DNA of 64,000 nucleotides from Termitidicoccus mucosus (GCF_038725785.1 NZ_CP109796.1:186001-250000); one strand, 5' to 3'. Positions 25,603-33,928 are shown, numbered from the stretch's first letter. Made by a program: numbers and translations. The notes: generated by a model not told the origin, from the sequence alone.

Positions 25603-26969
25603 TCTAGGCTCGTGCGTGGCGGGCGGATCGCTCCGTTCCCGCTGCTCCTAACGTCAACATGCATGGGCCGGCCGCCCGGTCCCTGGCTGGTGCCGCCAAA
25701 CGGCGGTTCTCAAAGAACATCCTGCCGCCCTCGCCCGCGCTCAGGCCGCCCTGGTCATCGCCGGCCAGTCCGCCGTCTGCAACATCGCCCAGGCAAAGCC
25801 GGCCATCTCCCGGGCCAGCGCGACGGTCACCTTTGGCTTCATCACCCCGCGCCAGCTCAGGTGCCAGGCCCGTTTGTGCAGCCTCACCTGAATCTTCCAC
25901 GACAGTTCCCTGCGTGCCGCCGGCTGCCCTTCCTGCCGTTTGGATAGCTGCGCGGATACTTTGGGCGGCAGCCAGGTGTGCTGCACCGTCTCGATCAAGA
26001 TCCATCGGGCGTGCGCGTTGCCCGCCTTGGTGATCGAGCCGAGCCTGTGGCTCTCTCCGGTGCTCTCCTCCTTGGGCACCAGCCCGAGGAACGCCATCAG
26101 CTCGCGTGGATGCGCGAACCTCCTCACGTCTCCCAACTCCGCCACCAGCACCGCCGCGGCCACCAGTTGGAAGCCCCGGATCGTCATGAGCGCCTCCACC
26201 GCCGGATACAGCCGCCACAACGGCGCCTGCAAGCCCAGCAACTGCTCGAGCCGCGACACCCGCTCCTCGCACTGGGTGACCGCCAGCAGATACTCCTCCA
26301 GCACCGCCTTCAATGAGGGCGCCGGCAGCTCCAGCTCCTGCAGGTAGCGGCGGTGCGCCTCGCTCCAGTTGGCCTTGCCCGAGTAACGGTAGCCGTGTCG
26401 CAACAGGAACGACTTGAGCCGCTGCCGCGCGCGCGTCAGGTCCCGCACCGCATCCGCCCGGGCTCGCGTGAGATCCCGGATGGCCTCATCCACCGCCTCC
26501 GGCACGTGCACCACGGTCAGCTCCCCGGCCCGGTGCAACCGGGCCAGCATCTGCGCGTCGCGCCGGTCGGTCTTGCGCCGGTTGCCCTTGTCCACCGGCG
26601 TCCTCAAGGGAGCCACCACCACGCAGTCGATCTCCAACTGCCGCAGCCGCCGGTGGAGCACGTAGCCGGTCGGCCCCACCTCATAGGCCACGTGCAACTC
26701 CCCGCCGTCGGCTCCGATCTTCCTCAACGCACGCTCCACCGCGTGCAGATCGCTGCTGACCTGTCCGTAGAGGCGAACCTCGCTCTCGCGGCCGCCGTCG
26801 GCCACCGCGATCATGATCGTATCCTTATGGACATCCAGCCCCACATAGTGTTGTGTCTTTTTCATGCGCTTGTCCTCGTTTCCAGGTTGTTATGGTTTGT
26901 CCTTCAGCCTTGTGGCCCGGCCCGCTCCTCACGGGCAACCCACGTCCAGGGGACAAGCGCCTTCTAGGC
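25603..26969 (-). mobile_element. IS110-family element A inserted at a cassette junction
   Basis: The element is bracketed by a 7-bp direct repeat TCTAGGC (25603-25609 and 26963-26969) and contains one transposase gene on the minus strand. About 95-130 bp of non-coding DNA lies on each side of the gene, which is where IS110 elements encode their guide (bridge/seek) RNA. The right repeat continues as taggcaaag, closely resembling the caggcaaag just after the cassette core at 29128. The insertion therefore seems to sit at an attC crossover point. Exact ends are inferred. Confidence 0.6.
25741..26865 (-). CDS. IS110-family transposase
   Basis: 374 residues with the DEDD RuvC-like N-terminal domain: GLDVHKDTI (first Asp), AYEVGPTGY (Glu) and NRRKTDRRDAQMLARL (Asp pair). 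The C-terminal Transposase_20 domain contains MTIRGFQLVAA and ELMAFLGLVPKEESTG, with the Ser region near GESHRLGSITKAGN. Length is normal and the frame is open, so the element is probably active. It is on the opposite strand to the cassettes. The start ATG at 26865 is followed directly by MKKTQHYVGLDVHKD, the usual N-terminus. Confidence 0.9.
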   Translation of the reverse strand: MKKTQHYVGLDVHKDTIMIAVADGGRESEVRLYGQVSSDLHAVERALRKIGADGGELHVAYEVGPTGYVLHRRLRQLEIDCVVVAPLRTPVDKGNRRKTDRRDAQMLARLHRAGELTVVHVPEAVDEAIRDLTRARADAVRDLTRARQRLKSFLLRHGYRYSGKANWSEAHRRYLQELELPAPSLKAVLEEYLLAVTQCEERVSRLEQLLGLQAPLWRLYPAVEALMTIRGFQLVAAAVLVAELGDVRRFAHPRELMAFLGLVPKEESTGESHRLGSITKAGNAHARWILIETVQHTWLPPKVSAQLSKRQEGQPAARRELSWKIQVRLHKRAWHLSWRGVMKPKVTVALAREMAGFAWAMLQTADWPAMTRAA

Positions 26970-26983
26970 AAAGAAAATAAACT

Positions 26984-27379
26984 ATGAGCGAAATCAATAT
27001 GTGGCCAAGGAATCAATACACGGGACCCGGCGGCGGGCGCTATACAGGCCCGGGCGGCGGCCTTTATACCGGGCCCGGAGGCGGTGCCTACACAGGCCCT
27101 GGCGGCGGCATGTATACTGGACCTGGCGGTGGGTGCTACACTGGGCCAGGCGGAGGATTATACACCGGCCCGGGTGGTGGGCTATACACTGGACCTGGCG
27201 GTGGCCTCTATACCGGGCCTGGCGGCGGTCTCTACACCGGCCCCAGCGGCGGCATGTATACGGGACCTGACAGTGAACCGTATTACAGCAATATCCCGCC
27301 TTGGGAAGTTTTGGCCCAGTATCTTGCTGAGAACGGCGACATCCAAACAGCGAGGCTGATCCTTTCCTACATTCGATGA
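26984..27379 (+). CDS. Cassette 5: YTGPGGGx tandem-repeat protein
   Basis: 131 residues. After MSEINMWPRNQ come about twelve tandem copies of an 8-residue unit YTGPGGGx (x = R, L, A, M or C; the last copies degrade to YTGPSGGM and YTGPDSEP). A short non-repeat C-terminus follows (IPPWEVLAQYLAENGDIQTARLILSYIR) that looks alpha-helical. There is no signal peptide. The nucleotide repeats vary at third positions while the residues stay fixed, which suggests selection on the protein rather than simple DNA slippage. The gene is followed by attC site 5. Function unknown; a repeat solenoid or multivalent binding surface is a guess. Confidence 0.7.
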   Translation: MSEINMWPRNQYTGPGGGRYTGPGGGLYTGPGGGAYTGPGGGMYTGPGGGCYTGPGGGLYTGPGGGLYTGPGGGLYTGPGGGLYTGPSGGMYTGPDSEPYYSNIPPWEVLAQYLAENGDIQTARLILSYIR

Positions 27380-27386
27380 AGAATAA

Positions 27387-27487
27387 GCCTAACAAGGCGA
27401 TGCAGCCAACTCCGGTAGCTGTCACGCCTCGTGCTGACGCACCAATCGCGCCATCTACCTCCGTGGCTGATCTTAGCTCTGAGGTCA
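27387..27487 (+). other. attC site 5
   Basis: The outer left box is gcctaac. AAC plus 9 bases plus cagcca on the left mirrors tggctg on the right, with an extra A after cagcca. The inner stem is cagccaactccggtag / ctacctccgtggctg, and the loop is longer (about 40 bases) than in the other sites. The right outer triplet is CTG rather than GTT. Confidence 0.65.
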
Positions 27488-27514
27488 TCCGTCGATAAAA
27501 AAGTGGAATGATTT

Positions 27515-28782
27515 TCATGCGGCAGAGGAGGGGGTGGGAGGCGATAGGTATTTGAGGAGTGGACTGTCTTTGGCGCGGAGTTGTACGAGGTATTGGGCTT
27601 CATGATACACGAGGTGGTCATGCCAGCATTTCCAGAGGATGCGGATCCACTTGTAGGCGAGGGAGCGCAGGGTGGCTTGGAAGTGGTGGCCGGCGGCTTT
27701 GCGTTGTTCGAAATAGGCCCTGGCCCAGGCGGAGTGCCTGATGGTTTCCTTGGCCCATTCGACGAAGGTCTGCCGGGTGTGGTTGTCGCAGCGCAGACGC
27801 CGGTGGACTTTGCGCATCCTGCCGCTTTGGTTGGTCACGGTGCGATGCCGACGGCGGAGGCGAAGGACTGGGCGTCTTTACAGCGGGAGGCGTAGCGGGC
27901 GAAGGCGACGTAGAGGCGCGGGGCGAAGTTGGGGCCGGCACCGGGAAGTGCCTGGATCAGGGCGGTGTCCCGGCAGGCGGCAAAGTGTTCGGCCACGGTC
28001 TGGTCGTAGCGGAGGATGGTTTTGTTGAGCGCTTCGAGTTGATCGGCCAAGGCGGAGACTTCCAAGCGCTCGGAGAGAGGCTCCTGACCGGAGAGGGGGA
28101 TGAGATTTTGCACCACGCTTTGGCGGGTTTGCCAGCGGGCTTCGCTTCGGGAGCCATGCTGATGGAAGAATGCCTTGAGGGTGGAGAGCCGGGTTTTCTC
28201 GAGGGCCTGGGGCGAGGGCCAGCGGCGAAGGAAGGCGAGGTTGATGGCGCGCCAGATGTCTTCGTGCATGAGCAGAAGTGCCTGGGGGTAGTAACGCTTG
28301 AGGACGGCTTGCAGGCGGTTGGTCAGGCCGGTGCGGGTGTCGACAAACTTGCGGCGGGCTTCGCAGAGCCGGTCGAGCTGCTCCACCTCCTCGGGCACGG
28401 GCACCCAGGGGGGCAGTTCGCCGCGGTGGTTGAGAATGTAGAGGGCCTGGTGATAGGCGTCGGATCGGTCGGTGCGGGCGTGGGAGACCACCAGCGACTG
28501 GCGGTAGGCCCAAGTGGCGGAGGGGTTGAGGGCGTAGATCGCCGCGGGTCCGCGGGCGGCGAAGAAGGCGAGCAGGTTGGGCGCGGGCTGTTCGAAGGCG
28601 ACGATGAGGCGCGCGGCGGAGTGGCCGGCTTGGAGCCGGGTACACCAGACCTCGAGGTCTTCGGGTTGAAGGCTGATGGAGTACTGGTCGACGGCGCCGG
28701 TCTGGACGTGGAGCAGGGCCACGGCGGCGGTTTTGTCGGAGCGATCGAGCGAGACGATCAGTTCGGGGATTGCGTCAATCAT
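27515..28782 (-). pseudogene. IS110-family transposase B, frameshifted near the C-terminus
   Basis: The start at 28782 (MIDAIPELIVSLDRSDKTA) is chosen because upstream residues do not fit the family. DEDD residues are visible: SLDRSDKT, VAFEQPAPN and ARTDRSDAYHQAL. The C-terminal domain has ALIQALPGAGPNFAPRLYVA and FASAVGIAP, then a stop. The expected continuation (TNQSGRMRKVHRRLRC..., with a YKWIRILWKCW C-terminus) is in the next frame from 27838 to 27515. One G is missing where GCACCGGTGACC is expected and GCACCGTGACC is read. It differs from element A in sequence and length (about 420 residues if repaired). It lies between attC site 5 and cassette 6; element ends were not located. Confidence 0.75.
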
Positions 28783-29150
28783 GGGATTTGGCTTTGGATT
28801 TTTGGCGATGGCTTTTGCGAAACAACCACCCGGCGACGGCAATAGGGAGAGTGCTGACAGGCATCGTTCTCTGAGTAGTCGTTTCGAGTGGCTGCAACCC
28901 GGGCTGGCGGAAACTAAGATCATAGCGCTCGAAGCGCATAACGTTGGGTTCCTGCCGGCCCGGGTCGCAAAGGCTCAGGCAGACTTGGCCGAAAGACGGC
29001 CAAGGGGAAGAGCGGGGAAAAGGCTGCGCCCTCTCCCCCGCACCCCTCTCCATCATTGTGATGGTTCGGGTACAAAGAACCGCACGCCCAAGTCGCCGGA
29101 CCGGGCGCACGGATGAGCCCTATTAACGTCAGGCAAAGGAAAATTCCATA
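28783..29150. other. Non-coding stretch: IS110 end and cassette-junction remnants
   Basis: No gene is visible. The part next to the transposase start is probably the non-coding left end of IS110 element B. The words cataacgttgggt (about 28938) and tattaacgtcaggcaaag (29121-29138) look like attC outer-core junctions. The second lies immediately before cassette 6, whose 5' leader resembles that of cassette 5. No complete attC palindrome could be drawn, so the upstream cassette end seems damaged by the insertion. Confidence 0.4.
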
Positions 29151-29372
29151 ATGAGTTCTGGCCAATTCTACATCCAAGACGGCTATATCTACGGTCCACG
29201 AATGTCCGGTCGGTTTTACGTCCAAGATGGCTATATCTACGGCCCGAAGAACAGCGGCCTCTACTATATCCAAGACGGCCACATTTACGGCCCCAAGAAG
29301 TCCGGACGTTTTTATGTTCAAGATGGCTACATCTATGGGCCAAACGAGGAGCTTCCGTGGCTCGAAGACTGA
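29151..29372 (+). CDS. Cassette 6: four-repeat FYVQDGYIYGP protein (beta-flower-like)
   Basis: 73 residues made almost wholly of four 16-residue repeats of the form SGRFYVQDGYIYGPK, with a short NEELPWLED tail. Four aromatic/Gly strand-turn-strand units of this size resemble the small four-fold 'beta-flower' proteins seen in predicted-structure surveys; that match is from memory and by appearance only. There is no signal peptide. The leader aggcaaaggaaaattccata contains an AAAGGA ribosome-binding-like word 11-12 bases before the ATG. It is a single-gene cassette followed by attC site 6. Confidence 0.7.
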   Translation: MSSGQFYIQDGYIYGPRMSGRFYVQDGYIYGPKNSGLYYIQDGHIYGPKKSGRFYVQDGYIYGPNEELPWLED

Positions 29373-29376
29373 AAAT

Positions 29377-29442
29377 GCCTAACTAGCGGCCAGAACCCAT
29401 ATCGGTGCTGCCATCGCCATGGCTCATCACTGAACATTATGC
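29377..29442 (+). other. attC site 6
   Basis: The outer left box is gcctaac and the outer right attatgc (ATT in place of GTT). The left arm gaacccatatcggt pairs imperfectly with the right arm atcgccatggctc. The left arm is one base longer. Overall size is 66 bp, similar to the others. Confidence 0.6.
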
Positions 29443-29449
29443 TAAGAAA

Positions 29450-30019
29450 ATGAAGCTACATAAAGACGCATTCCTGAAGAAATACAATCCTAATCGGACG
29501 CTCGACAAAGCGCTTGCAAGTGGAATTGCTGCGGCAGTGCAGCATAACTCCCTCTATCGGAAAGAGCTTCTCCCGGAGCGTAAGGAGACGGTGGTGTGTG
29601 TGTGGAGAGCTTACCTCAAAGAATTGATTAAGCGCTACAAACACCCGCAGTCCGTAGAAAGTTATAAAAACGACATCCAGCGCTTGAAGACAAACATGAA
29701 CAAGCAGTTCCCCAACGCATTCCTCTCAGAACCTCACAAAAGATACAAGACCGCCCCTGGATTTCGGATTTCGCATGCTCAGAAGAGTATTTCGGTATTT
29801 CTTAAGCATCTTTGGTGCATGGGAATAGTAGAGACTCCACCCCAATGCCCAGTAGACAGCATCATACTTAAAGCCGCTGGCAAACACTATCCGGACACAA
29901 AATGGGGTTGCGTGAACTCGATTGAGGAGCATCAGAGAAAAATCGCTTTTCTCGAAACAGCTAAGGGTGATTCCAAAGACTCTTTGGCGGAATGGGAGCT
30001 CAAGAAATTCAAAGCATAA
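29450..30019 (+). CDS. Cassette 7: unknown 189-residue protein
   Basis: A basic, mostly helical protein (MKLHKDAFLKKYNPNRTLDK; VCVWRAYLKELIKRYK; ISHAQKSISVFLKHLWCMG; CPVDSIILKAAGKHYPDTKW). The ATG at 29450 is preferred to the GTG at 29405, which would place the start inside attC site 6. There is no signal peptide or membrane segment. Low GC relative to the flanking host genes suggests recent acquisition. The stop codon lies inside the outer box of attC site 7. Family not recognised; a DNA-associated role is possible from charge and helices but not shown. Confidence 0.65.
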   Translation: MKLHKDAFLKKYNPNRTLDKALASGIAAAVQHNSLYRKELLPERKETVVCVWRAYLKELIKRYKHPQSVESYKNDIQRLKTNMNKQFPNAFLSEPHKRYKTAPGFRISHAQKSISVFLKHLWCMGIVETPPQCPVDSIILKAAGKHYPDTKWGCVNSIEEHQRKIAFLETAKGDSKDSLAEWELKKFKA

Positions 30020-30073
30020 CAAGCGGATGCAGGCAACCGGCGTTCCGTCGGTGCCTGATCCTTGGCGTTGATC
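30014..30073 (+). other. attC site 7 (last of array)
   Basis: The best-formed site. The outer boxes are gcataac and gttgatc. AAC plus 9 bases plus caggca on the left mirrors tgcctg plus 9 bases ending in GTT on the right. The inner stem caggcaaccggcg / cgtcggtgcctg has an extra A on the left and a short tcc loop. Confidence 0.8.
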
Positions 30074-30244
30074 TAGCTGCGAATATACAAGCTCAAAAAA
30101 GCAAAGCCAGTCCCAAATTTTCGCCTGGGATTTATGTTTATATAAACTGCCGCCGCCGGAGGCACAGGACAGAGACTGGTCGATTATAGGATAAACGCGT
30201 GCGTGGGTTGGATGTGATCGTGCTGATCTTCACGGGTTGTTTAC
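30066..30244 (+). repeat. ORF-less repeated segment, copy 2
   Basis: Near-identical to 25374-25571 and, like that copy, starting at the GTT core of an attC. It contains the same AT-rich gtttatataaac palindrome and no ORF. Its right end runs directly into the transposase remnant at 30242. Confidence 0.7.
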
Positions 30245-30357
30245 CTGATTTTGCTGAGCGTGGGCGAGACCTGCAAATACCAGGGGTGCAGTTTCTGGAT
30301 TTCCTGCGTTCCGGAGAATTGGACGTTCATCGCTTTGCCGCACGCTAAGTTGCTTCA
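30242..30357 (+). pseudogene. 3' remnant of the nuclease-IS66 transposase gene
   Basis: Bases 30242-30357 match 20474-20592, the last ~36 codons, stop and short 3' flank of the complete fusion gene. Examples are tacctgattttgctgagcgt, tttctggatttcctgcgttc and acgctaagttgcttca. It is in the same orientation as the full copy. The rest of the gene is absent. A few substitutions and small indels show it is an old fragment. Confidence 0.8.
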
Positions 30358-30377
30358 ACCTTTCCTATGTCATAATT

Positions 30378-31705
30378 GGTTCCTCGCTATTTCGAGTGGA
30401 AAGCGGGAATGGAAAGGTTGGCCGCGTGAAAGTAGAGCATGACGACAAGGTTGTCCACCGAGCGGAAGCCGCGCGCCTTGCGCTTCACCGCGCTGAACAC
30501 GCTGTTGAGCCCTTCCATGAAGGCGTTGGTGATGTGCCCCTCCCAATGCGCAAGGATGCCCTCCAGGTGCCTCTCCACCATCCCGGCGCACTTCACCATG
30601 TCGGCCAGGACCGGCGGGGGGTAGCGGCCCGCGCTCCAGCGCACCCACCGGCACCACGCACGCAGTTTGCGCCGCGCCCTTTGCACGCTGCCCATCTGGT
30701 AGATCCTCTGCAACGCAAGGCGCATCTGGTAGGCCTTCAGCGTCCCCAGCGTGCTCTTCAGCAGCCCTTGGTACTGCCGTTTCTGTCTGGCGCTGAGGTT
30801 GTTCTCGTTCTTCAGCAGCACCCAGCGCGCGTCCTTGAGCAACTCGCGCTGCCGCTCGTCGCAAAGCTTCTGCTCCTCCCTCCTCGCCTCGTCCACCGCC
30901 CCGTTGACCTTCGCGATCACATGAAACTTGTCGAAGATCACCTGCGCCTGCATGCCGATGCTCTGCGCGACTCCCTTCAGATAGGCCGGGCTCATGTCGA
31001 TGGACACTCGCGTGATCGCCCGGTAATGCCCGTTGTGCTCGCCGAGCGACTGCACGAACTTCTCCCACGCTCCCGCATCCCGACCGGCGCACGCAAAGAG
31101 CACCCGCCGGCCCACCAAGTCGCAAAACACGCTCACGTAACGCCGTCCCTTGCGCGCGCTCATCTCGTCGCAGCCCACGCAGGTCACCCCGCTGAAATCG
31201 AGCTTCGGATACGTCGCCGCCACGTGCGCGTGCAGCAGCCGCCACAGCCTCGTGTCATGCTCGCCGAGCCGCCGAGCCGTCGCCGCCACCGGCATCTCGC
31301 GCAACAGCAGCAGTGCCATCGCCTCGAACGCCTTCGTGAAGTGCTTGCACAGCCCCTGCCAGGGCGGTTGCACCCGGTAAACGCTCCCGTCGCGCCGCTG
31401 CCCGCGCGGCACCCGGCAGCGCAGCACGCAGCGATGCTCAAAGACGTTCAAGTGCCTCCACTCGATCTCCACGGTGTGATCGTAAGGCCGCACACCCTGC
31501 TTTTGCCGGGCATCCTCACCCTCCCAGAATTTTGGCAGCTCCTCGACCCACAGGCGCACTTCGCCTTCCGTGGCGTCAAACTCGCAGCGGCTCACTCGCC
31601 ACTCCTCCCCCAATCCCAGCAACTGATGAAATAATGCTTCGGGTGTCATTAGCCTTTACATCACCCCATCTCACCCCATGCTTCCACTGAAAATAGCGAA
31701 GAACC
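30378..31705 (-). mobile_element. ISL3-family insertion sequence
   Basis: Terminal inverted repeats are visible: left ggttcctcgctattt...agtggaa from 30378, and right ttccact...aaatagcgaagaacc ending at 31705. The element contains a single transposase gene on the minus strand and abuts the transposase remnant and the integron array. Flanking tcataa words continue the symmetry, so the exact ends and target duplication are uncertain. Confidence 0.7.
30387..31649 (-). CDS. ISL3-family transposase
   Basis: 420 residues. The N-terminus has the expected pattern of small beta-rich and HTH segments (TARRLGEHDTRLWRLLHAHV). DDE catalytic residues are seen in VGCDEMSARKGRRYVSV, VSIDMSPAYLKG and ITNAFMEGLNSVFSAVKRKA. 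GFRSVDNL near the C-terminus is typical of the family. The frame is intact and of normal length, so the element may still be active. Confidence 0.9.
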   Translation of the reverse strand: MTPEALFHQLLGLGEEWRVSRCEFDATEGEVRLWVEELPKFWEGEDARQKQGVRPYDHTVEIEWRHLNVFEHRCVLRCRVPRGQRRDGSVYRVQPPWQGLCKHFTKAFEAMALLLLREMPVAATARRLGEHDTRLWRLLHAHVAATYPKLDFSGVTCVGCDEMSARKGRRYVSVFCDLVGRRVLFACAGRDAGAWEKFVQSLGEHNGHYRAITRVSIDMSPAYLKGVAQSIGMQAQVIFDKFHVIAKVNGAVDEARREEQKLCDERQRELLKDARWVLLKNENNLSARQKRQYQGLLKSTLGTLKAYQMRLALQRIYQMGSVQRARRKLRAWCRWVRWSAGRYPPPVLADMVKCAGMVERHLEGILAHWEGHITNAFMEGLNSVFSAVKRKARGFRSVDNLVVMLYFHAANLSIPAFHSK

Positions 31706-32331
<626 letters not shown>

Positions 32332-32391
32332 GGGGCGAAAGGGAGGCACGCTAAGGAGCGCGCATCAAAACGGAAGCAGAAAGTTGCCGGA

Positions 32392-33798
32392 TCATTTTTT
32401 CGCGGGCTCCAGCTTGTAGCCGTCCTTGCCGTCGAGCATGGCCCAGCCGGAGGCGGCGAGCCGGGCGCGGAGTTGGTCGGCGGCGGCGAAGTCCTTCGCT
32501 TTTTTGGCCGCCCAGCGCTGTTCGGCGAGGGTGGCGACTTCGGCGGGGACTTCGGCTTTCGGCCCGGCGGGCGCATCGAGTTTCAGGCCGAGGGCGAAGA
32601 GAATGCGCGTGAAGGCGGGGGCGTCGATGCCCGCCGCATCGGCGCCGCGGTTGACGGCGGTGAAGAGCGCGCCGAGGGCGGCCGGGGTGTTGAGGTCGTC
32701 GCGGAGCGCCTCCAGGACGGGCTCGAGCGCGCCGGGGCGGACGCCGGGCGGAAGGGCAGGGGGGAGCGTGGCGGCGAAGGCGCGGAGCGCGGCGAGGTTT
32801 TTCTCGGCGGCGTGCAGCGAATCGAGGGTGAAGTTGAGTTGTTTGCGCGGGTGCCCGGCGAGAAGGGCGTAGCGCAGCGCCATCGGGCCGTGGCCCATGT
32901 CGCGAAGCTGGTCGAGCGTGTAGAGGTTGTTGAGCGACTTGCTCATTTTCCTCCCGTCCACGAGGAGGTGTTCGCTGTGATACCAGTGGCGGGAAAACTC
33001 GGCGCCGTTGCAGCACTGGCTTTGGGCGATTTCGTTTTCATGGTGCGGGAAGAGCAGATCGACTCCCCCGGTGTGGAGGTCGATGGTGGGGCCGAGAAGC
33101 GCCTTGCTCATGGCGCTGCACTCGATGTGCCAGCCGGGACGGCCCGCGGCGGCGCCGGCGGGGCCGGGCCATTGGACATCGCCGTCATCGGGCTTGTGGG
33201 CTTTCCAGAGGGCGAAGTCGGAGCCATCCTCCTTTTCGTCGGAGTCGTGCGCGGCGGCCTCGGGCTTGCCGGCGAGGGCGGTGCCGAGTTTGAGCTCGCG
33301 CTCCCGGACGCGCGAGAGCGCGCCGTAACCCGGGTAGGATGATACTTTGAAATAGACGGAGCCGTCGGCGGTGCGGTAGGCGTTTCCTTTTTCGAGGAGG
33401 ACGTTGATCATGTCCACCTGCTCGCGCATGAAACGCGGATCGGTGGCGCGGGGTTCCTCGTGGGGACGGAGGCAGTTGAGGGCGTCGCAGTCGGCGTGGA
33501 ATTTTTCCGTCCACTGGCGGGTGACGTCGGAGAGGGGGCGTTTCTCGTCGCGGGAGCGGCGGATGGTCTTGTCGTCAACGTCGGTGATATTGCGGACGTG
33601 GCGGACTTTTCCCGGGCCGAATTCGAGTTCGAGGAGGCGGCGGACGAGGTCGTTGACCACGAAGGTGCGGAAGTTGCCGATATGGGCGGGCGCGTAAACG
33701 GTGGGGCCGCAGTTGTAGAAACGGAAAACGCCGTCGGGCTGCGCGGGGGCGAGTTCGCGGGTCGTGCGGGTGAGCGAGTCGTGGAGGCGGATGGGCAT
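32392..33798 (-). CDS. cysS: Cysteinyl-tRNA synthetase
   Basis: 468 residues, normal length. It charges tRNA-Cys with cysteine. It shows the N-terminal FYNCGPTVYAPAHIGNFR segment (zinc-binding Cys and the HIGH motif), ITDVDDKTIRRSR, the central GRPGWHIECSAMS and DLLFPHHENEIAQS motifs that supply further zinc ligands, and the KMSKS loop in GRKMSKSLNNL. The C-terminal helical domain is present up to DGKDGYKLEPAKK. It lies downstream of no obvious operon partner and is divergent from proB. Confidence 0.97.
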   Translation of the reverse strand: MPIRLHDSLTRTTRELAPAQPDGVFRFYNCGPTVYAPAHIGNFRTFVVNDLVRRLLELEFGPGKVRHVRNITDVDDKTIRRSRDEKRPLSDVTRQWTEKFHADCDALNCLRPHEEPRATDPRFMREQVDMINVLLEKGNAYRTADGSVYFKVSSYPGYGALSRVRERELKLGTALAGKPEAAAHDSDEKEDGSDFALWKAHKPDDGDVQWPGPAGAAAGRPGWHIECSAMSKALLGPTIDLHTGGVDLLFPHHENEIAQSQCCNGAEFSRHWYHSEHLLVDGRKMSKSLNNLYTLDQLRDMGHGPMALRYALLAGHPRKQLNFTLDSLHAAEKNLAALRAFAATLPPALPPGVRPGALEPVLEALRDDLNTPAALGALFTAVNRGADAAGIDAPAFTRILFALGLKLDAPAGPKAEVPAEVATLAEQRWAAKKAKDFAAADQLRARLAASGWAMLDGKDGYKLEPAKK

Positions 33799-33928
33799 CG
33801 AGCGGGAATTAAGAATTAAAAATTAAGAATTAAGAAAGCGGAAATTGCGCGCGCGGGGCGGGGCCCCGTTTTTCCGCATTGGATTTTTTGCGGGATTTGG
33901 GATGCTGGTCCTTTTTCGCGAACCTCGC

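Noticed and set aside
26994-27518. Minus-strand open frame opposite the YTGPGGG cassette
   Set aside because: It only reflects the complement of the repeats; the plus-strand protein has the cassette position, start and attC.
22574-30073. attC palindromes read as intrinsic terminators
   Set aside because: They lack a T-run after the stem and have the AAC/GTT boxes, bulged base and gene-end position of attC.
32473-33342. Plus-strand open frame opposite cysS
   Set aside because: cysS shows all synthetase motifs on the minus strand; this frame is an antisense by-product of high GC.
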